A stretch of DNA of 64,000 nt from Leyella stercorea (GTDB taxonomy: Bacteria > Bacteroidota > Bacteroidia > Bacteroidales > Bacteroidaceae), in contig NZ_JADYTS010000008.1 of assembly GCF_021531355.1 (NCBI RefSeq), forward strand, positions 1-64,000. Reading direction: 5' to 3'. Positions 1 through 9,493 of the stretch are shown piece by piece; position 1 is the stretch's first letter; every line of letters starts with the position of its first letter. The notes beneath the pieces are model-generated. The model had not been told where the DNA came from and did no database searches. It was given only the letters and a program-made list of their open reading frames with translations. Position numbers and translations under genes: made by a program.

Positions 1-163
1 TAGATGATGCCAGCTTTATTTTTATCATAATATAAATATTTTTTTTCTATCTATGCATTTAACGGAAGAACCTTTTTTCTTATACGAAACGCTGACTTTT
101 TACGTATTAGTGTTATGACGGTCGTATTATATTCAAAAGATACATCCGAAAAAACAAAAATCA

Positions 164-1146
164 ATGAAACAGAGTTTAATATATGTAGCTGTATTGCTGC
201 TAAGTTTATGCTCAACAGCATCGGCTAAGAAAAAGACCGACAACCCAGAAACTGTCAAGCTGAAGAACAAGATAGAGAATGTAATGCTGAAGGTGGATGC
301 CCAACCCGATTGGCTCTACTCTCGTCTGCAGATGTTCTGGAACACGCATGCCACCGATGTATTCATCAATGGCGAGCGGTTTGACCATCCTGGTGGTGAG
401 CGTGCAGCAGAACCTACGGTGAAATACAACGGCACGCGAGGAACGGAGTCGCAATACAATCGTCCGCGACTTGAAGATATGGTGCCTTACGACGATGACG
501 AGCAGGGCAATGTGACCTATATAAATAAGGTAACAGGCAAGATGGAGAAGACTTCGCCTGCCAAGACGAAGTTCGTAACTAAAATAGAAGACGAGAAGGT
601 GATTGAGGCAATGAACGGCCAGCGCAAGATAACCATGACAATGTGGATGAAGGTCGACACCGACCGTGTGTGGACAAAAGGGATGAAGGTGATAAACGTG
701 TCGCGCCGAAGCGAGGACAACACTTGGAAACCGACGTATGGCGAATATGCACAGATACGCGACCACTACAACGAGATGACTATCCACCTTATGAAGGGTG
801 GCTTCAGCGGCATCAAGTTTGGCTTTGTTCAGATAGGTTCGCAGGAGTGGACAACATGGCTGCATCGCGCCGTGCGCAAGTGTGCCGACCACCACATAAT
901 GGTAGACATTCACGACGAATATCGTACTACGGGATGGAGCCGCACCTACCCCAACCTCATGACTCAGGAAGGAATAGGCGGCAACGAGGACGACCTGCCC
1001 AATGTATATAAGGGTGAGACCCCACGCTCAATACACGCACCAATGTGTCGTCTGCCGTCATGAACATAAAGGCTGGCAAGACCCTGCGTCTGCATCTGCA
1101 GGCATCGGGAGGAGCAGCCTTGCGCTTCGTATTAATGGACAAATGA
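164..1146 (+). pseudogene. Mosaic remnant of secreted carbohydrate-active enzymes
   Basis: An open frame of 299 codons starts with a clear signal peptide (MKQSLIYVAVLLLSLCSTASA). Residues about 35-130 look like the N-terminus of a secreted polysaccharide-degrading protein that I cannot name. Residues about 205-280 (KFGFVQIGSQEWTTW, then IHDEYRTTGWSRTYPNLMTQ) strongly resemble the catalytic region of GH97 alpha-glucosidases, which are normally around 650-700 residues long. The frame ends at 1063, but the adjacent frame carries an enzyme-like C-terminus (MNIKAGKTLRLHLQASGGAA) ending at 1146. The middle of the barrel is absent. I read this as a composite left by internal deletions plus a frameshift, not an active enzyme. 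A short novel protein of 299 residues cannot be excluded. Confidence 0.6.
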
Positions 1147-1243
1147 CCCCTTGCGACCATAAAATAAGGAAGATAAGTCAACTATTCTTTGCTCTTCTAA
1201 CTTTTTATTCGTAACTTCACAGCGCATTAAAGACAAGATTACA

Positions 1244-2806
1244 ATGGAAGAGATAAGGAAATATCCTGTGGGCATACAGACCTTCTCTGAGATACGTGAG
1301 GAGAATTATGTTTATGTAGACAAGACCAAGTATATTGTGGATTTCGTAAGGAATGGATCCAAATATCTGTTTCTGAGTCGTCCAAGACGATTCGGCAAGT
1401 CTCTTTTTGTCTCAACGCTCCAAGCTTATTTTGAAGGAAGAAAGGAATTGTTTGACGGTCTTGCTCTTGGTGAATATGAGAATGAATGGACAAAACATCC
1501 TGTTTTTCACTTTGACATGAGCACAGCAAAGCACATGCAACCCTCCAACTTGATTAATGAGATAGAAGGCAAGCTGAGCCAGTTGGAACAGATATACGGA
1601 ACGGAAGAATGGGCCATCAGTACCAACCAGCGTCTGGAGTGTCTTGTCAAACTTGCCTATAAGCAGACCGGACAAAAGGTAGTACTGCTTATCGACGAAT
1701 ATGATGCACCATTGCTTGATGTCGTACACGAAAAGGACAATCTGACAAAGTTAAGGTCGATAATGCAGAACTTCTATAGTCCTATCAAGTATCTTGACCC
1801 TTGGTTGCAGTTCGTATTTATCACTGGTATTACAAAGTTCTCGCAGTTGAGCATCTTCAGCGAAATAAACAACTTGGACAATATCAGTATGTACGACCAT
1901 TATTCAGCCATTTGCGGTATCAGCAAGACAGAATTGCTTGACGACATGAAGCCTGACGTTGAGCAACTGGCAAAGCATTTGGGCAAGACAACAGACGAGA
2001 CTGTCGACGAGTTGAAGTCGTATTATGACGGCTATCATTTCAGCGAAAAGTCGGAAGACATCTTTAATCCGTTTAGTCTTGTCAAAGCATTAAGAAATAA
2101 GAAGGTTGCTGCTTATTGGTTCAGTTCCGGCACTCCAAGCTATCTAATCAAGACCTTGCAGAAATATCATGTAGGCGTAATGGATATTGAGCAGAAGAGT
2201 GTTGGCGTGGACGACTTTGATGTCTCGCCAGAACAAATGACTTCGGCTCTTCCTTTACTATATCAGAGCGGTTATCTTACCATAAAGAAATACAACCCGT
2301 TGTTTCAGAGCTATCAGCTCGACTATCCTAACAAGGAAGTCCGCATAGGAATGTTAAAGTCGCTGGCACCAAACTATCTGTCGCCAGTACAATTAGCCAA
2401 CAACAGTTTCATCTTCGACTTCCTGGAACAGCTCTATAATGACAATCTGGATGAAGCGTTGCGTAAGATGCAATCGTATCTTGCCAGTATCTCCAACCGC
2501 TTGTCTAACAAGAGCGAGAAGGATTTCCAAACGGTGTTCTATCTCATCTTCAATCTTATGGGGGCATACATATCAGTTGAAGAGGACAGTGCAATAGGCA
2601 GGGCTGACGCTGTGCTGCATCTGCCGGATACCACATACGTTATGGAGTTGAAGTTTGACAAGTCGGCAGAAGAGGCTTTGCAGCAGATAGACGACAAGGG
2701 TTATCTGCTTCCATATTCTGCAAACGGAAAACGATTGGTGAAGGTTGGAATAAATTATGACAGCAGTAAGCGAACCATTGGTGATTGGAAGATAGTTGAG
2801 GCATAG
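1244..2806 (+). CDS. AAA-ATPase-like / PD-(D/E)XK nuclease protein (AAA-ASR + DUF1703)
   Basis: 520-residue cytosolic protein. The N-terminus ([23 protein letters not shown]) and the P-loop-like RPRRFGKSL near residue 45 are the hallmark of the AAA-ASR family. [10 protein letters not shown] near residue 150 is the Walker B-like acidic motif. The C-terminal 100 residues (GRADAVL, then [17 protein letters not shown]) match the PD-(D/E)XK nuclease fold of DUF1703. The family is found in many copies in Bacteroidales genomes; its role is not established, with defence or mobile-DNA functions suggested. It stands alone, is full length, and is followed by a hairpin terminator. The family call is firm, the function is unknown. 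Confidence 0.85.
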   Translation: MEEIRKYPVGIQTFSEIREENYVYVDKTKYIVDFVRNGSKYLFLSRPRRFGKSLFVSTLQAYFEGRKELFDGLALGEYENEWTKHPVFHFDMSTAKHMQPSNLINEIEGKLSQLEQIYGTEEWAISTNQRLECLVKLAYKQTGQKVVLLIDEYDAPLLDVVHEKDNLTKLRSIMQNFYSPIKYLDPWLQFVFITGITKFSQLSIFSEINNLDNISMYDHYSAICGISKTELLDDMKPDVEQLAKHLGKTTDETVDELKSYYDGYHFSEKSEDIFNPFSLVKALRNKKVAAYWFSSGTPSYLIKTLQKYHVGVMDIEQKSVGVDDFDVSPEQMTSALPLLYQSGYLTIKKYNPLFQSYQLDYPNKEVRIGMLKSLAPNYLSPVQLANNSFIFDFLEQLYNDNLDEALRKMQSYLASISNRLSNKSEKDFQTVFYLIFNLMGAYISVEEDSAIGRADAVLHLPDTTYVMELKFDKSAEEALQQIDDKGYLLPYSANGKRLVKVGINYDSSKRTIGDWKIVEA

Positions 2807-2842
2807 ATTTTACGACAGCTTCAACCCGTAAGAATAAAACAG

Positions 2843-2878
2843 AAGTCCTAATTGCAGCGTATGTAATTAGGACTTTTT
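2843..2878 (+). terminator. Rho-independent terminator after the AAA-ASR gene
   Basis: An 11-bp stem (2843-2853 with 2865-2875, AAGTCCTAATT) with an 11-nt loop runs into five T residues, 36 nt after the stop codon. Confidence 0.8.
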
Positions 2879-2941
2879 ACGTATCGGCTGCTTCTCGTCC
2901 GAATTATTATAAATACGACATTACCAATATAAAAGGGCTCC

Positions 2942-2995
2942 TTTTATGTGCAGAAAAATGTAGTCAAACATCATTTTTATGTGCAGATAAATGTA
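2942..2995. repeat. Two direct copies of a 21-nt sequence
   Basis: Positions 2942-2962 and 2975-2995 are identical at 20 of 21 positions (core TTTTATGTGCAGA) and lie 33 nt apart in the gap between two convergent genes. They could be an operator-like site or the remains of a lost gene; nothing else supports either reading. Confidence 0.5.
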
Positions 2996-3088
2996 AACCT
3001 CATTATGGAAAGACTTGTATTACAGCAATTTAGATAGTTTTTAATTAATAATGCTTGCAGACAAGCCTACTTATCTGCAAGCACTTGT

Positions 3089-4024
3089 TTATTCCTTATT
3101 CTGAATCATTTTCTCGCGAAGCTCTTTCAGATTGATTTTGCGGTGCGACTTCACGTGGTCGAAGCCCGTACCGTATACACCAATCACAGCCGACTGAGCC
3201 ACAAATGCGTGGGGGTCGATTTCGTCGATTAGCTCGAATATGAAGTTCGACTCGCTCTTTTTGGCTATACAGAAAATCACCTTTATATCCTTCTTGGTGT
3301 AGAAGCCGCTGCCGTCGAGCATAGAGCAGCCACGGTCGGCTATCTGGTTGATAGCCTCGCCAATCTCCTGATACTTGTCGGATATGATGAAGAACTGCAC
3401 GCTTTGGCGCAATGAATTGACCAGATGGTCGACTACAAACGAGATGACAAACAGCAGGACGTAGCCATAGAGCACCTTTTCCCAGTCTTGCAACACCACA
3501 TACGAAGAGGTGATAATGGTGAGGTCGCAGAAGAGGATGATATGGCCGAGCGACACGTCACGATACTTATGCACCATAGCAGCAATGACGTCCGACCCAC
3601 CTGTAGAACCTCCTGCCGACAGACCCAGTCCGACGCTGGTGCCCAAGAACACGGCTCCTACCATACATGCCATGAACTTCTGGTCGGCAAGCAGATGCAA
3701 GTCGGGCGGCATAATGCTCTGCAGTATAGTAGAGGCAAGCGTGAACACCACAACTCCATAGATGGTCTTGGCACAGAAACGCCATCCCAGCACCTTCAAT
3801 GCCACGATAAGCAGCACAGCATTGAGCGCAAAGAAGGTGTCCTGCACGGGTATGCCCGTGCCCCAATACACAATCGAAGCCACACCGATGATGCCGCCCG
3901 TAGTGATTTCGTGGGGCAGCAGGAACAGATTAAGACCTACTACACCTAACAACATTGCAATGGTGATGATGCCATAGTCGCGCAACTGGCGCAACATCTT
4001 GCCTTTGTTTCTTCTTGAATGCAT
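3089..4024 (-). CDS. YitT family membrane protein
   Basis: 311-residue integral membrane protein. Residues about 15-210 hold five to six hydrophobic segments with small-residue-rich turns (GGIIGVASIVYW, SAGGSTGGSDVIAAM) typical of the YitT_membrane domain. Residues about 220-300 form the soluble DUF2179 domain (GCSMLDGSGFYTKKDIKVIF). Members are common in Bacteroidales and Firmicutes; substrate and role are not established. It is monocistronic, with its own promoter directly upstream. The ATG at 4024 precedes a basic N-terminus (HSRRNKGK), consistent with a cytoplasmic end; a later Met at residue 10 is an alternative start. Confidence 0.9.
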   Translation of the reverse strand: MHSRRNKGKMLRQLRDYGIITIAMLLGVVGLNLFLLPHEITTGGIIGVASIVYWGTGIPVQDTFFALNAVLLIVALKVLGWRFCAKTIYGVVVFTLASTILQSIMPPDLHLLADQKFMACMVGAVFLGTSVGLGLSAGGSTGGSDVIAAMVHKYRDVSLGHIILFCDLTIITSSYVVLQDWEKVLYGYVLLFVISFVVDHLVNSLRQSVQFFIISDKYQEIGEAINQIADRGCSMLDGSGFYTKKDIKVIFCIAKKSESNFIFELIDEIDPHAFVAQSAVIGVYGTGFDHVKSHRKINLKELREKMIQNKE

Positions 4025-4074
4025 AAATTGTTGATTTGATTAGATCAGTTTTCCAACTAAAAAATGTTGGTATG

Positions 4075-4105
4075 CAAAGTTAATAAGAATTACTAAAAAC
4101 GACAA
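4075..4105 (-). promoter_or_regulatory. Bacteroides-type promoter for the YitT gene
   Basis: Read on the minus strand: TTG at 4103-4105, a 20-nt spacer, then TAACTTTG at 4075-4082, matching the TTG / TAnnTTTG consensus. It ends 50 nt before the YitT start. Confidence 0.75.
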
Positions 4106-4118
4106 GAAATATGGCTCA

Positions 4119-4144
4119 AAAACTGCGAGCTGAACGCACAAAGA
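4119..4144. repeat. 26-nt direct repeat, copy 1
   Basis: Identical over 26 nt to 5035-5060 (core CTGCGAGCTGAACGCAC), both preceded by GCTC. This copy abuts the 3' end of the small lipoprotein gene and the other lies upstream of its promoter, so the repeats bracket that gene. Confidence 0.8.
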
Positions 4145-4147
4145 TTT

Positions 4148-4771
4148 CTATCTCAAGATATTAATATTCAACAGTTTTAATTCCTCATTATTCATGCGGA
4201 CCCATTCATCCCAGTCTTCGTCAAAAAATTTTAGCAATGGGCTTGGATGTGTCCTTAATAGTTTTGACAAATAAATCTTTGCTTTCTTTTCTCCATCGCG
4301 CAGATAAATTGCCTTAATCTTATTAATAGCCATATCTTCATTATACTCATCATTCAAAGAACTGTCACAAACAGCAATTGTCTTTTCAATGTAATAAGCA
4401 GCCGAGTCTTTATTATGTTCCCTTAAGTATTTTTCCGACATAAAGATAAGCCGTAACGGATTGTTTGCTTGAAGAGTCAAAACTGCATGTTCAGCGTTGA
4501 CCATAGCCTCATCCATGCGTCCTAAAGAAGAGAAAATTATGGAACGATGACGATAATAAAGCCTCTTGCCGATGTTCGTAGTATCAATACTAAGTAAGAA
4601 GTCTGAAAGTTTCAATGCTCTTTCGAGCATTGTCGTATCGTTACGCAGACTCCCTCTAAGAACCATGTTGTCTAAACTATCACGAAGTTTATTGAGTTCT
4701 TCTTTATTCTGTCCTTTGGCGCATCCCGTAAGCAATACGAGGACAACAAAAAAATACAATATCTTTTTCAT
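4148..4771 (-). CDS. Hypothetical lipoprotein, helical repeat-like
   Basis: 207 residues. MKKILYFFVVLVLLTGC is a lipoprotein signal with the lipobox LTGC (Cys17), so the protein should be lipid-anchored in the envelope. The mature part is rich in Leu, Ala, Glu and Lys and looks all-helical; stretches such as ALKLSDFLLSI and AMVNAEHAVLTLQANNP suggest TPR-like hairpins. No family is recognised. It has its own promoter and is bracketed by 26-nt direct repeats at 4119-4144 and 5035-5060, which is unusual and may point to acquisition as a cassette. Confidence 0.75.
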   Translation of the reverse strand: MKKILYFFVVLVLLTGCAKGQNKEELNKLRDSLDNMVLRGSLRNDTTMLERALKLSDFLLSIDTTNIGKRLYYRHRSIIFSSLGRMDEAMVNAEHAVLTLQANNPLRLIFMSEKYLREHNKDSAAYYIEKTIAVCDSSLNDEYNEDMAINKIKAIYLRDGEKKAKIYLSKLLRTHPSPLLKFFDEDWDEWVRMNNEELKLLNINILR

Positions 4772-4868
4772 AAAGAGTATTCTGACTTCTTACCTCCTAT
4801 TTTGAATTCTACTCCAAACGCACCTTCAATATCTATATCGGAAATATTGGAATATGACGTTTATTGTG

Positions 4869-4899
4869 CAAAAATAAATAACTGAAATGGAAAAAGCAA
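4869..4899 (-). promoter_or_regulatory. Bacteroides-type promoter for the small lipoprotein
   Basis: Minus strand: TTG at 4897-4899, a 20-nt spacer, TATTTTTG at 4869-4876. It lies 98 nt upstream of the ATG. Confidence 0.65.
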
Positions 4900-5034
4900 G
4901 AGAATAGAAGAAAAAGTTTACTTTGATTGAACAATAAAATTTCTGTTTTTACAATGAAATATAGCGATTTTACAACCCGTCACAGAGCGACATTGCAATT
5001 GAGAGCTATACAATATTTGCATTTTCCATCGCTC

Positions 5035-5060
5035 AAAACTGCGAGCTGAACGCACAAAGA
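5035..5060. repeat. 26-nt direct repeat, copy 2
   Basis: Exact match to 4119-4144. A related core (CGAGTTGAACGCAC, reverse strand) also appears in the terminator hairpin at 51764-51808, so the motif may belong to a wider dispersed family. Confidence 0.8.
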
Positions 5061-5205
5061 AATCTTTGACTCGAAATTCGTGAGTTTTAAGCGGTTAGCA
5101 TCAAATCGTTGGTTTTCAACGACTTGCAATATTACCGTCCAAAACAGGCAATGGAGAGCCTCGCAAAAACAGTCCTTTTCATTTAAAATGGACTCCTTTT
5201 GCCAG

Positions 5206-5271
5206 GCAAAACGAATACAGTTGCAACGCAAAACGACTACAGTTGCAATGCAAAAGGACTACATTTGAAGA
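5206..5271. repeat. 22-nt periodic element, three units
   Basis: Three consecutive 22-nt units at 5206-5227, 5228-5249 and 5250-5271, each beginning GCAAAA and carrying TACA at positions 12-15. Unit 3 matches, in reverse complement, the module at 51657-51726. There are no spacers between units, so it is not a CRISPR array. Confidence 0.75.
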
Positions 5272-5482
5272 CAAAGAAGGCTAAAATGAAAAATTGAAGG
5301 GCAACTGACAAGCAAAAAAGCAATAAAAACGCTCATGTAATTCTCCAGAATCGATTTTTGATTTGTAACACTTTTTTACTGCATGTACGATATTTGCATC
5401 GTTTTTAAAGTATAAAACTGACTCTGAAATAGAGATGTTAAATAAAATAGCTTAATTTACAAAGAATATCACAAATCTAATG

Positions 5483-5490
5483 TATATTTG
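5483..5490 (+). promoter_or_regulatory. Likely -7 element of the restriction-modification operon promoter
   Basis: TATATTTG at 5483-5490 fits TAnnTTTG and lies 72 nt before the hsdR ATG. No good TTG is seen at the expected -33 position, so the call is moderate. Confidence 0.5.
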
Positions 5491-5561
5491 CAGTAAAATT
5501 CAGTGAATTTATCTAAACAATGTATGTAATATAACTTCTGATAATAAAGTATTATTTGAAC

Positions 5562-7925
5562 ATGGGCATAAGCAAAGATTTAACAGAAGAGGATGTCAAG
5601 TTCCGCTATATCAACGAAGCCATCACAAACAAGGGATGGTCGAAGGATAGTATATTCATGGAACAGAAGGTTAAATTTACTGACGGTAAAATTAGTCTTC
5701 ATGGTAATCTTGTGCATAGAGAGAAGCCCAAGTTTGCCGATTATGTACTTTATGTGAACAAAGCGACACCGATAGCCATTGTAGAAGCAAAGGACGCAAA
5801 CCACTCTGTTTCTCATGGCTTGCAACAAGCCATGACCTATGCCCAAATGCTTGATGTGATGTTTGCATACAGTTCAAACGGTGAAGGTTTTGCCGAACAT
5901 GATTTTTTGACAGGTAAGGAACGCACCTTCGCTATAGATGAATTTCCAACAAAGGAGGAACTTATCGAAAGATACAAAAGAGAGGCTAACGATGGCAGTG
6001 GGCTTAATGAGCAAGAGTTGTCTGTTATTGAGCAGCCTTTCTGCACAGGTCAGAACATTTTTCCGCCACGATATTATCAGCGCAATGCAGTAAACCGCAC
6101 AGTTGGTGCCATTGCTAAAGGACAAAACCGTGTGCTCCTTGTCATGGCAACCGGTACGGGCAAGACTTATACAGCCTTTCAGATTGTATGGCGTTTGCTT
6201 AAAAGCGGATTAAAAAAGAAAGTGTTGTATCTTGCAGACCGAAACATACTGGTTGACCAATCAATACAGCAGGACTTCAAACCGTTGGAGAAGGTAACAC
6301 ACAAGATAGACTTTTCAAAAGATAAGAACCACTTGGAAGAATTAGGTTCTTATCAAGTGTTCTTTGCACTCTATCAACAGTTGATTGGACAGAATGATAC
6401 CAAAAACTATAAGGAGTTGTTTCCTAATCCAGACTATTTTGACCTTGTTATCGTTGATGAGTGTCATAGAGGTAGCGCAAAGGATGATAGCAACTGGCGA
6501 AACATATTGGAATACTTTTCTTCTGCTACCCATATTGGTATGACTGCCACACCAAAAGAAACCAAGTATCAGTCGAGTATTGGCTACTTTGGTGAGCCTA
6601 TATATACATACAGCCTTAAAAACGGAATTGAGGACGGTTTCCTTGCTCCTTTCAAGGTTATCAACATCACAACCAACATTGGCGATGAGTGGAGACCGAC
6701 AAAGGGACAAAAGGATATATACGGCAACGAGATAGAAGACCGCATCTATAACAATAGCGACTACGACTATAACATTGTTATTGAAGATCGCATTAGGGAA
6801 GTTGCGCAAGAAATAACCAATTATCTGAAAAGCACAGACCGCATGGCTAAAACCATTGTGTTCTGTGCTGATGAGACTCATGCGGAACGTATGCGCATGG
6901 CTTTGGCTAACGCCAATGCTGATATGTGCAAGAAAAATCCTGATTATGTGGTTCGTATAACAGGTAGTGACGAATACGGAAAAGGCAAGTTGGACTATTT
7001 TATTTCTGTTGCTGAGAAATATCCAGTCATAGCAACTACAAGTAAGTTGCTTTCAACTGGTGTTGATTGCAAAATGACAAAACTGATTGTGCTTGACCAA
7101 CAAATCGGCTCTATGACAGAGTTCAAGCAGATTATCGGTCGTGGCACGCGTCTACGTGAAAAAGAAGGAAAGACATATTTCACCGTTATGGACTTCCGCA
7201 ATGTTACACGATTGTTCGCTGACCTAGATTGGGATGGACCGATAGAAATAGATCCTAACTATCAATCCAAACATAAAGAGCCAAAACAGTATGTATTTCC
7301 AGATGAAGACGACGAACCTAAAGGCCCGAAAGAGCCTGACCCCAAACCACGACCGAAACCGATTGTTGCCAAGGATGGTTGTCAAGTGATGGTTATTAAC
7401 AAGGTCGTTTCTGTCTATGACACAAATGGTAAGTTGCTTCGCACGGAGAGCATTACCGACTATACGAAGAAAAGTATCATAGACACATACGCTACGATTG
7501 ACACGTTCACTTCCAAGTGGAAAGAAACCAAGAAAAAGTCAGACATTGCCGAAATGCTCAAAGAAAGTGGCATTGACCTTGCTGCATTGAAGCACGACCA
7601 AGACATGGACGATGTTGATGATTTCGATTTCATCTGCCACATAGCCTATGGCAAAAAGACGCTTACACGGCATGAACGTGCCGAACAAGTGAAGAAACGC
7701 GATATTTTCAGCAAATATGGCGAAAAGGCACGGCTTGTACTTGAAGCCTTGTTGGACAAGTACACCAAGGAAGGTGTGTCAGAATTGGAAAGCCTTACTG
7801 TGCTTGAAAATGACCCATTCCGCAAATTGGGTTCAAAGGCAAACATCGTGAAGTTCTTTGGTGGCAAGCAAGGCTATCTTGACGCCGTGAAGGAACTGGA
7901 GCAAAACATATATAGTATAGCATAA
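5562..7925 (+). CDS. hsdR: Type I restriction enzyme, restriction/translocation subunit HsdR
   Basis: 787 residues from the ATG at 5562; a TTG two codons earlier is also possible. HsdR cleaves unmodified DNA after ATP-driven translocation, in complex with HsdM and HsdS. The N-terminal nuclease domain carries a PD-(D/E)XK-like pattern (ADYVLYVN, then IAIVEAKD near residue 75). The SF2 motor follows: Walker A MATGTGKT near residue 197, DECHR, TATPKET, and motif VI QIIGRGTRLRE near residue 528. After a Pro/Lys/Asp-rich linker (PKGPKEPDPKPRPKP) comes an EcoEI-type C-terminal domain. All motor motifs are intact. hsdM follows after 14 nt. Confidence 0.95.
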   Translation: MGISKDLTEEDVKFRYINEAITNKGWSKDSIFMEQKVKFTDGKISLHGNLVHREKPKFADYVLYVNKATPIAIVEAKDANHSVSHGLQQAMTYAQMLDVMFAYSSNGEGFAEHDFLTGKERTFAIDEFPTKEELIERYKREANDGSGLNEQELSVIEQPFCTGQNIFPPRYYQRNAVNRTVGAIAKGQNRVLLVMATGTGKTYTAFQIVWRLLKSGLKKKVLYLADRNILVDQSIQQDFKPLEKVTHKIDFSKDKNHLEELGSYQVFFALYQQLIGQNDTKNYKELFPNPDYFDLVIVDECHRGSAKDDSNWRNILEYFSSATHIGMTATPKETKYQSSIGYFGEPIYTYSLKNGIEDGFLAPFKVINITTNIGDEWRPTKGQKDIYGNEIEDRIYNNSDYDYNIVIEDRIREVAQEITNYLKSTDRMAKTIVFCADETHAERMRMALANANADMCKKNPDYVVRITGSDEYGKGKLDYFISVAEKYPVIATTSKLLSTGVDCKMTKLIVLDQQIGSMTEFKQIIGRGTRLREKEGKTYFTVMDFRNVTRLFADLDWDGPIEIDPNYQSKHKEPKQYVFPDEDDEPKGPKEPDPKPRPKPIVAKDGCQVMVINKVVSVYDTNGKLLRTESITDYTKKSIIDTYATIDTFTSKWKETKKKSDIAEMLKESGIDLAALKHDQDMDDVDDFDFICHIAYGKKTLTRHERAEQVKKRDIFSKYGEKARLVLEALLDKYTKEGVSELESLTVLENDPFRKLGSKANIVKFFGGKQGYLDAVKELEQNIYSIA

Positions 7926-7939
7926 AGTAAAAGCAAAAT

Positions 7940-9451
7940 ATGAGTTTATCAAATTTCGTAAAACGAGTACGCAATATAATGCGCAATGATGCCGGTATAA
8001 ATGGTGATGCGCAACGCATAGAACAAATGGCTTGGATGCTGTTTCTGAAGGTATATGACGAGAAAGAGAATGACTGGGAACTGGACGACGATGATTACAA
8101 GTCTATCATTCCAGAAGAATGCCGTTGGCGCAACTGGGCACATGATGATGGAAGCGGCAATGCCTTGACTGGTGACGAACTGCTTTCGTTTGTCAACAAC
8201 ACATTGTTCGTGGAACTCAAAAACATAGAGGTAACACCAACTACCCCTATCCGTCAGGCGATTGTAAAGACCACATTTGAGGATGCCAACCAATATATGA
8301 AAGATGGAGTTCAACTTCGTCAAGTACTGAATGTGATTGACGGATTGAACCTTGGTGACTATGAAGAGAGTCATGCTTTCGGTGAGATATACGAAACTAT
8401 ACTTAAAGAAATGCAGTCGGCAGGTTCCTCTGGTGAGTTCTACACCCCAAGAGCCTTGACCGAATTTATGGCAGAGATAGTCAATCCGCAGATTGGTGAG
8501 AAAATGGCTGACTTCGCCTGTGGTACGGGCGGCTTTATCACCAGCTGGTTGGGCGAATTGGATAAGAAGGTCAAGACTGCTGAAGACCGCAAAGAGTACA
8601 ATCATTCTGTATTTGGTATCGAAAAGAAACAGTTCCCATATATGTTATGTGTAACAAACCTGTTGCTGCATGGCATAGATACACCATTGGTATATCACGA
8701 CAATTCGCTTACAAAGGATGTTCTCAACTACACAGACGAAGACAAGTTTGATGTTGTGTTGATGAATCCACCCTACGGAGGTAATGAAAAGGCCGACGTG
8801 AAATCTCACTTTCCTTCAGATATGCGCAGTAGCGAGACAGCCGACCTCTTCATGGTGCTTATCATGTATCGCTTGAAGAAGAATGGTCGTGCAGCGGTCA
8901 TTGTTCCAGACGGTTTCCTGTTTGGAGCGGACAACACAAAGATAGCCATCAAGACTAAGCTGCTCAGAGATTTCAACTTGCATACCATTATCCGTTTGCC
9001 TGGCAGTATCTTTGCACCTTACACTTCGATTGCCACGAACATTTTGTTCTTCGACAATACCTGTGCGGAGGGTGCTCCAGAAGGTTATTCTACAAAGGAA
9101 ACGTGGTTCTATCGTTTGGATATGCCAGAGGGTTACAAGCATTTCTCCAAGACCAAATCAATGAAATCTGAGCATTGCAATCCTATCCGTGAATGGTGGA
9201 ATGACAGAAAGGAGATTATCATTGCTGATGGAGACGAGAAATCACGCAGCTATCCTGTACAAGAGTTGATAGATTCTGATTGCAACTTCGACTTGTGCAA
9301 GTTCCCGAAAGAGGATGAGGAGATTTTACCGCCAGCCGAACTGCTTGCCGACTATTTCAAGAAGCGCAAGGCTCTTGATCATGAAATCGATAAGACATTG
9401 GCGGAGATACAGCGTATATTGGGGATTGATGTGAAGGTAGATGATTTGTAA
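7940..9451 (+). CDS. hsdM: Type I modification methyltransferase HsdM
   Basis: 503 residues. HsdM transfers methyl groups from S-adenosylmethionine to adenine N6 at sites chosen by HsdS. The N-terminal helical domain (residues 1-140) is followed by the N6 methyltransferase domain with GEFYTPRALTEFM near residue 166, the SAM-binding DFACGTGGF near residue 194, and the catalytic NPPYGG near residue 278. Length and motifs are normal. It is co-directional with hsdR. The stop codon is followed within 3 nt by a palindrome (9454-9472). Modification still depends on a functional HsdS, which is disrupted in this orientation. Confidence 0.95.
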   Translation: MSLSNFVKRVRNIMRNDAGINGDAQRIEQMAWMLFLKVYDEKENDWELDDDDYKSIIPEECRWRNWAHDDGSGNALTGDELLSFVNNTLFVELKNIEVTPTTPIRQAIVKTTFEDANQYMKDGVQLRQVLNVIDGLNLGDYEESHAFGEIYETILKEMQSAGSSGEFYTPRALTEFMAEIVNPQIGEKMADFACGTGGFITSWLGELDKKVKTAEDRKEYNHSVFGIEKKQFPYMLCVTNLLLHGIDTPLVYHDNSLTKDVLNYTDEDKFDVVLMNPPYGGNEKADVKSHFPSDMRSSETADLFMVLIMYRLKKNGRAAVIVPDGFLFGADNTKIAIKTKLLRDFNLHTIIRLPGSIFAPYTSIATNILFFDNTCAEGAPEGYSTKETWFYRLDMPEGYKHFSKTKSMKSEHCNPIREWWNDRKEIIIADGDEKSRSYPVQELIDSDCNFDLCKFPKEDEEILPPAELLADYFKKRKALDHEIDKTLAEIQRILGIDVKVDDL

Positions 9452-9453
9452 AA

Positions 9454-9472
9454 TGTGGGACGCTGTCCCACA
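9454..9472. repeat. Intercistronic palindrome 1
   Basis: Perfect 8-bp inverted repeat TGTGGGAC-GCT-GTCCCACA between hsdM and the next gene. There is no T-run, so it is not a classic terminator. It shares its GAC-GCT-GTC centre with the palindrome at 10048-10072. Confidence 0.8.
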
Positions 9473-9493
9473 AATTCAATATAGACTATAACG

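Larger units (their letters stand above)
4900..5482. other. Long intergenic stretch with repeats, no gene
   Basis: No convincing coding sequence is seen; short frames here lack start signals and any family resemblance. The stretch is AT-rich. It holds one copy of the 26-nt repeat (5035-5060), an imperfect palindrome around 5163-5202 (GCAAAA...TTTTGC arms) and the 22-nt periodic array at 5206-5271. Confidence 0.6.
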
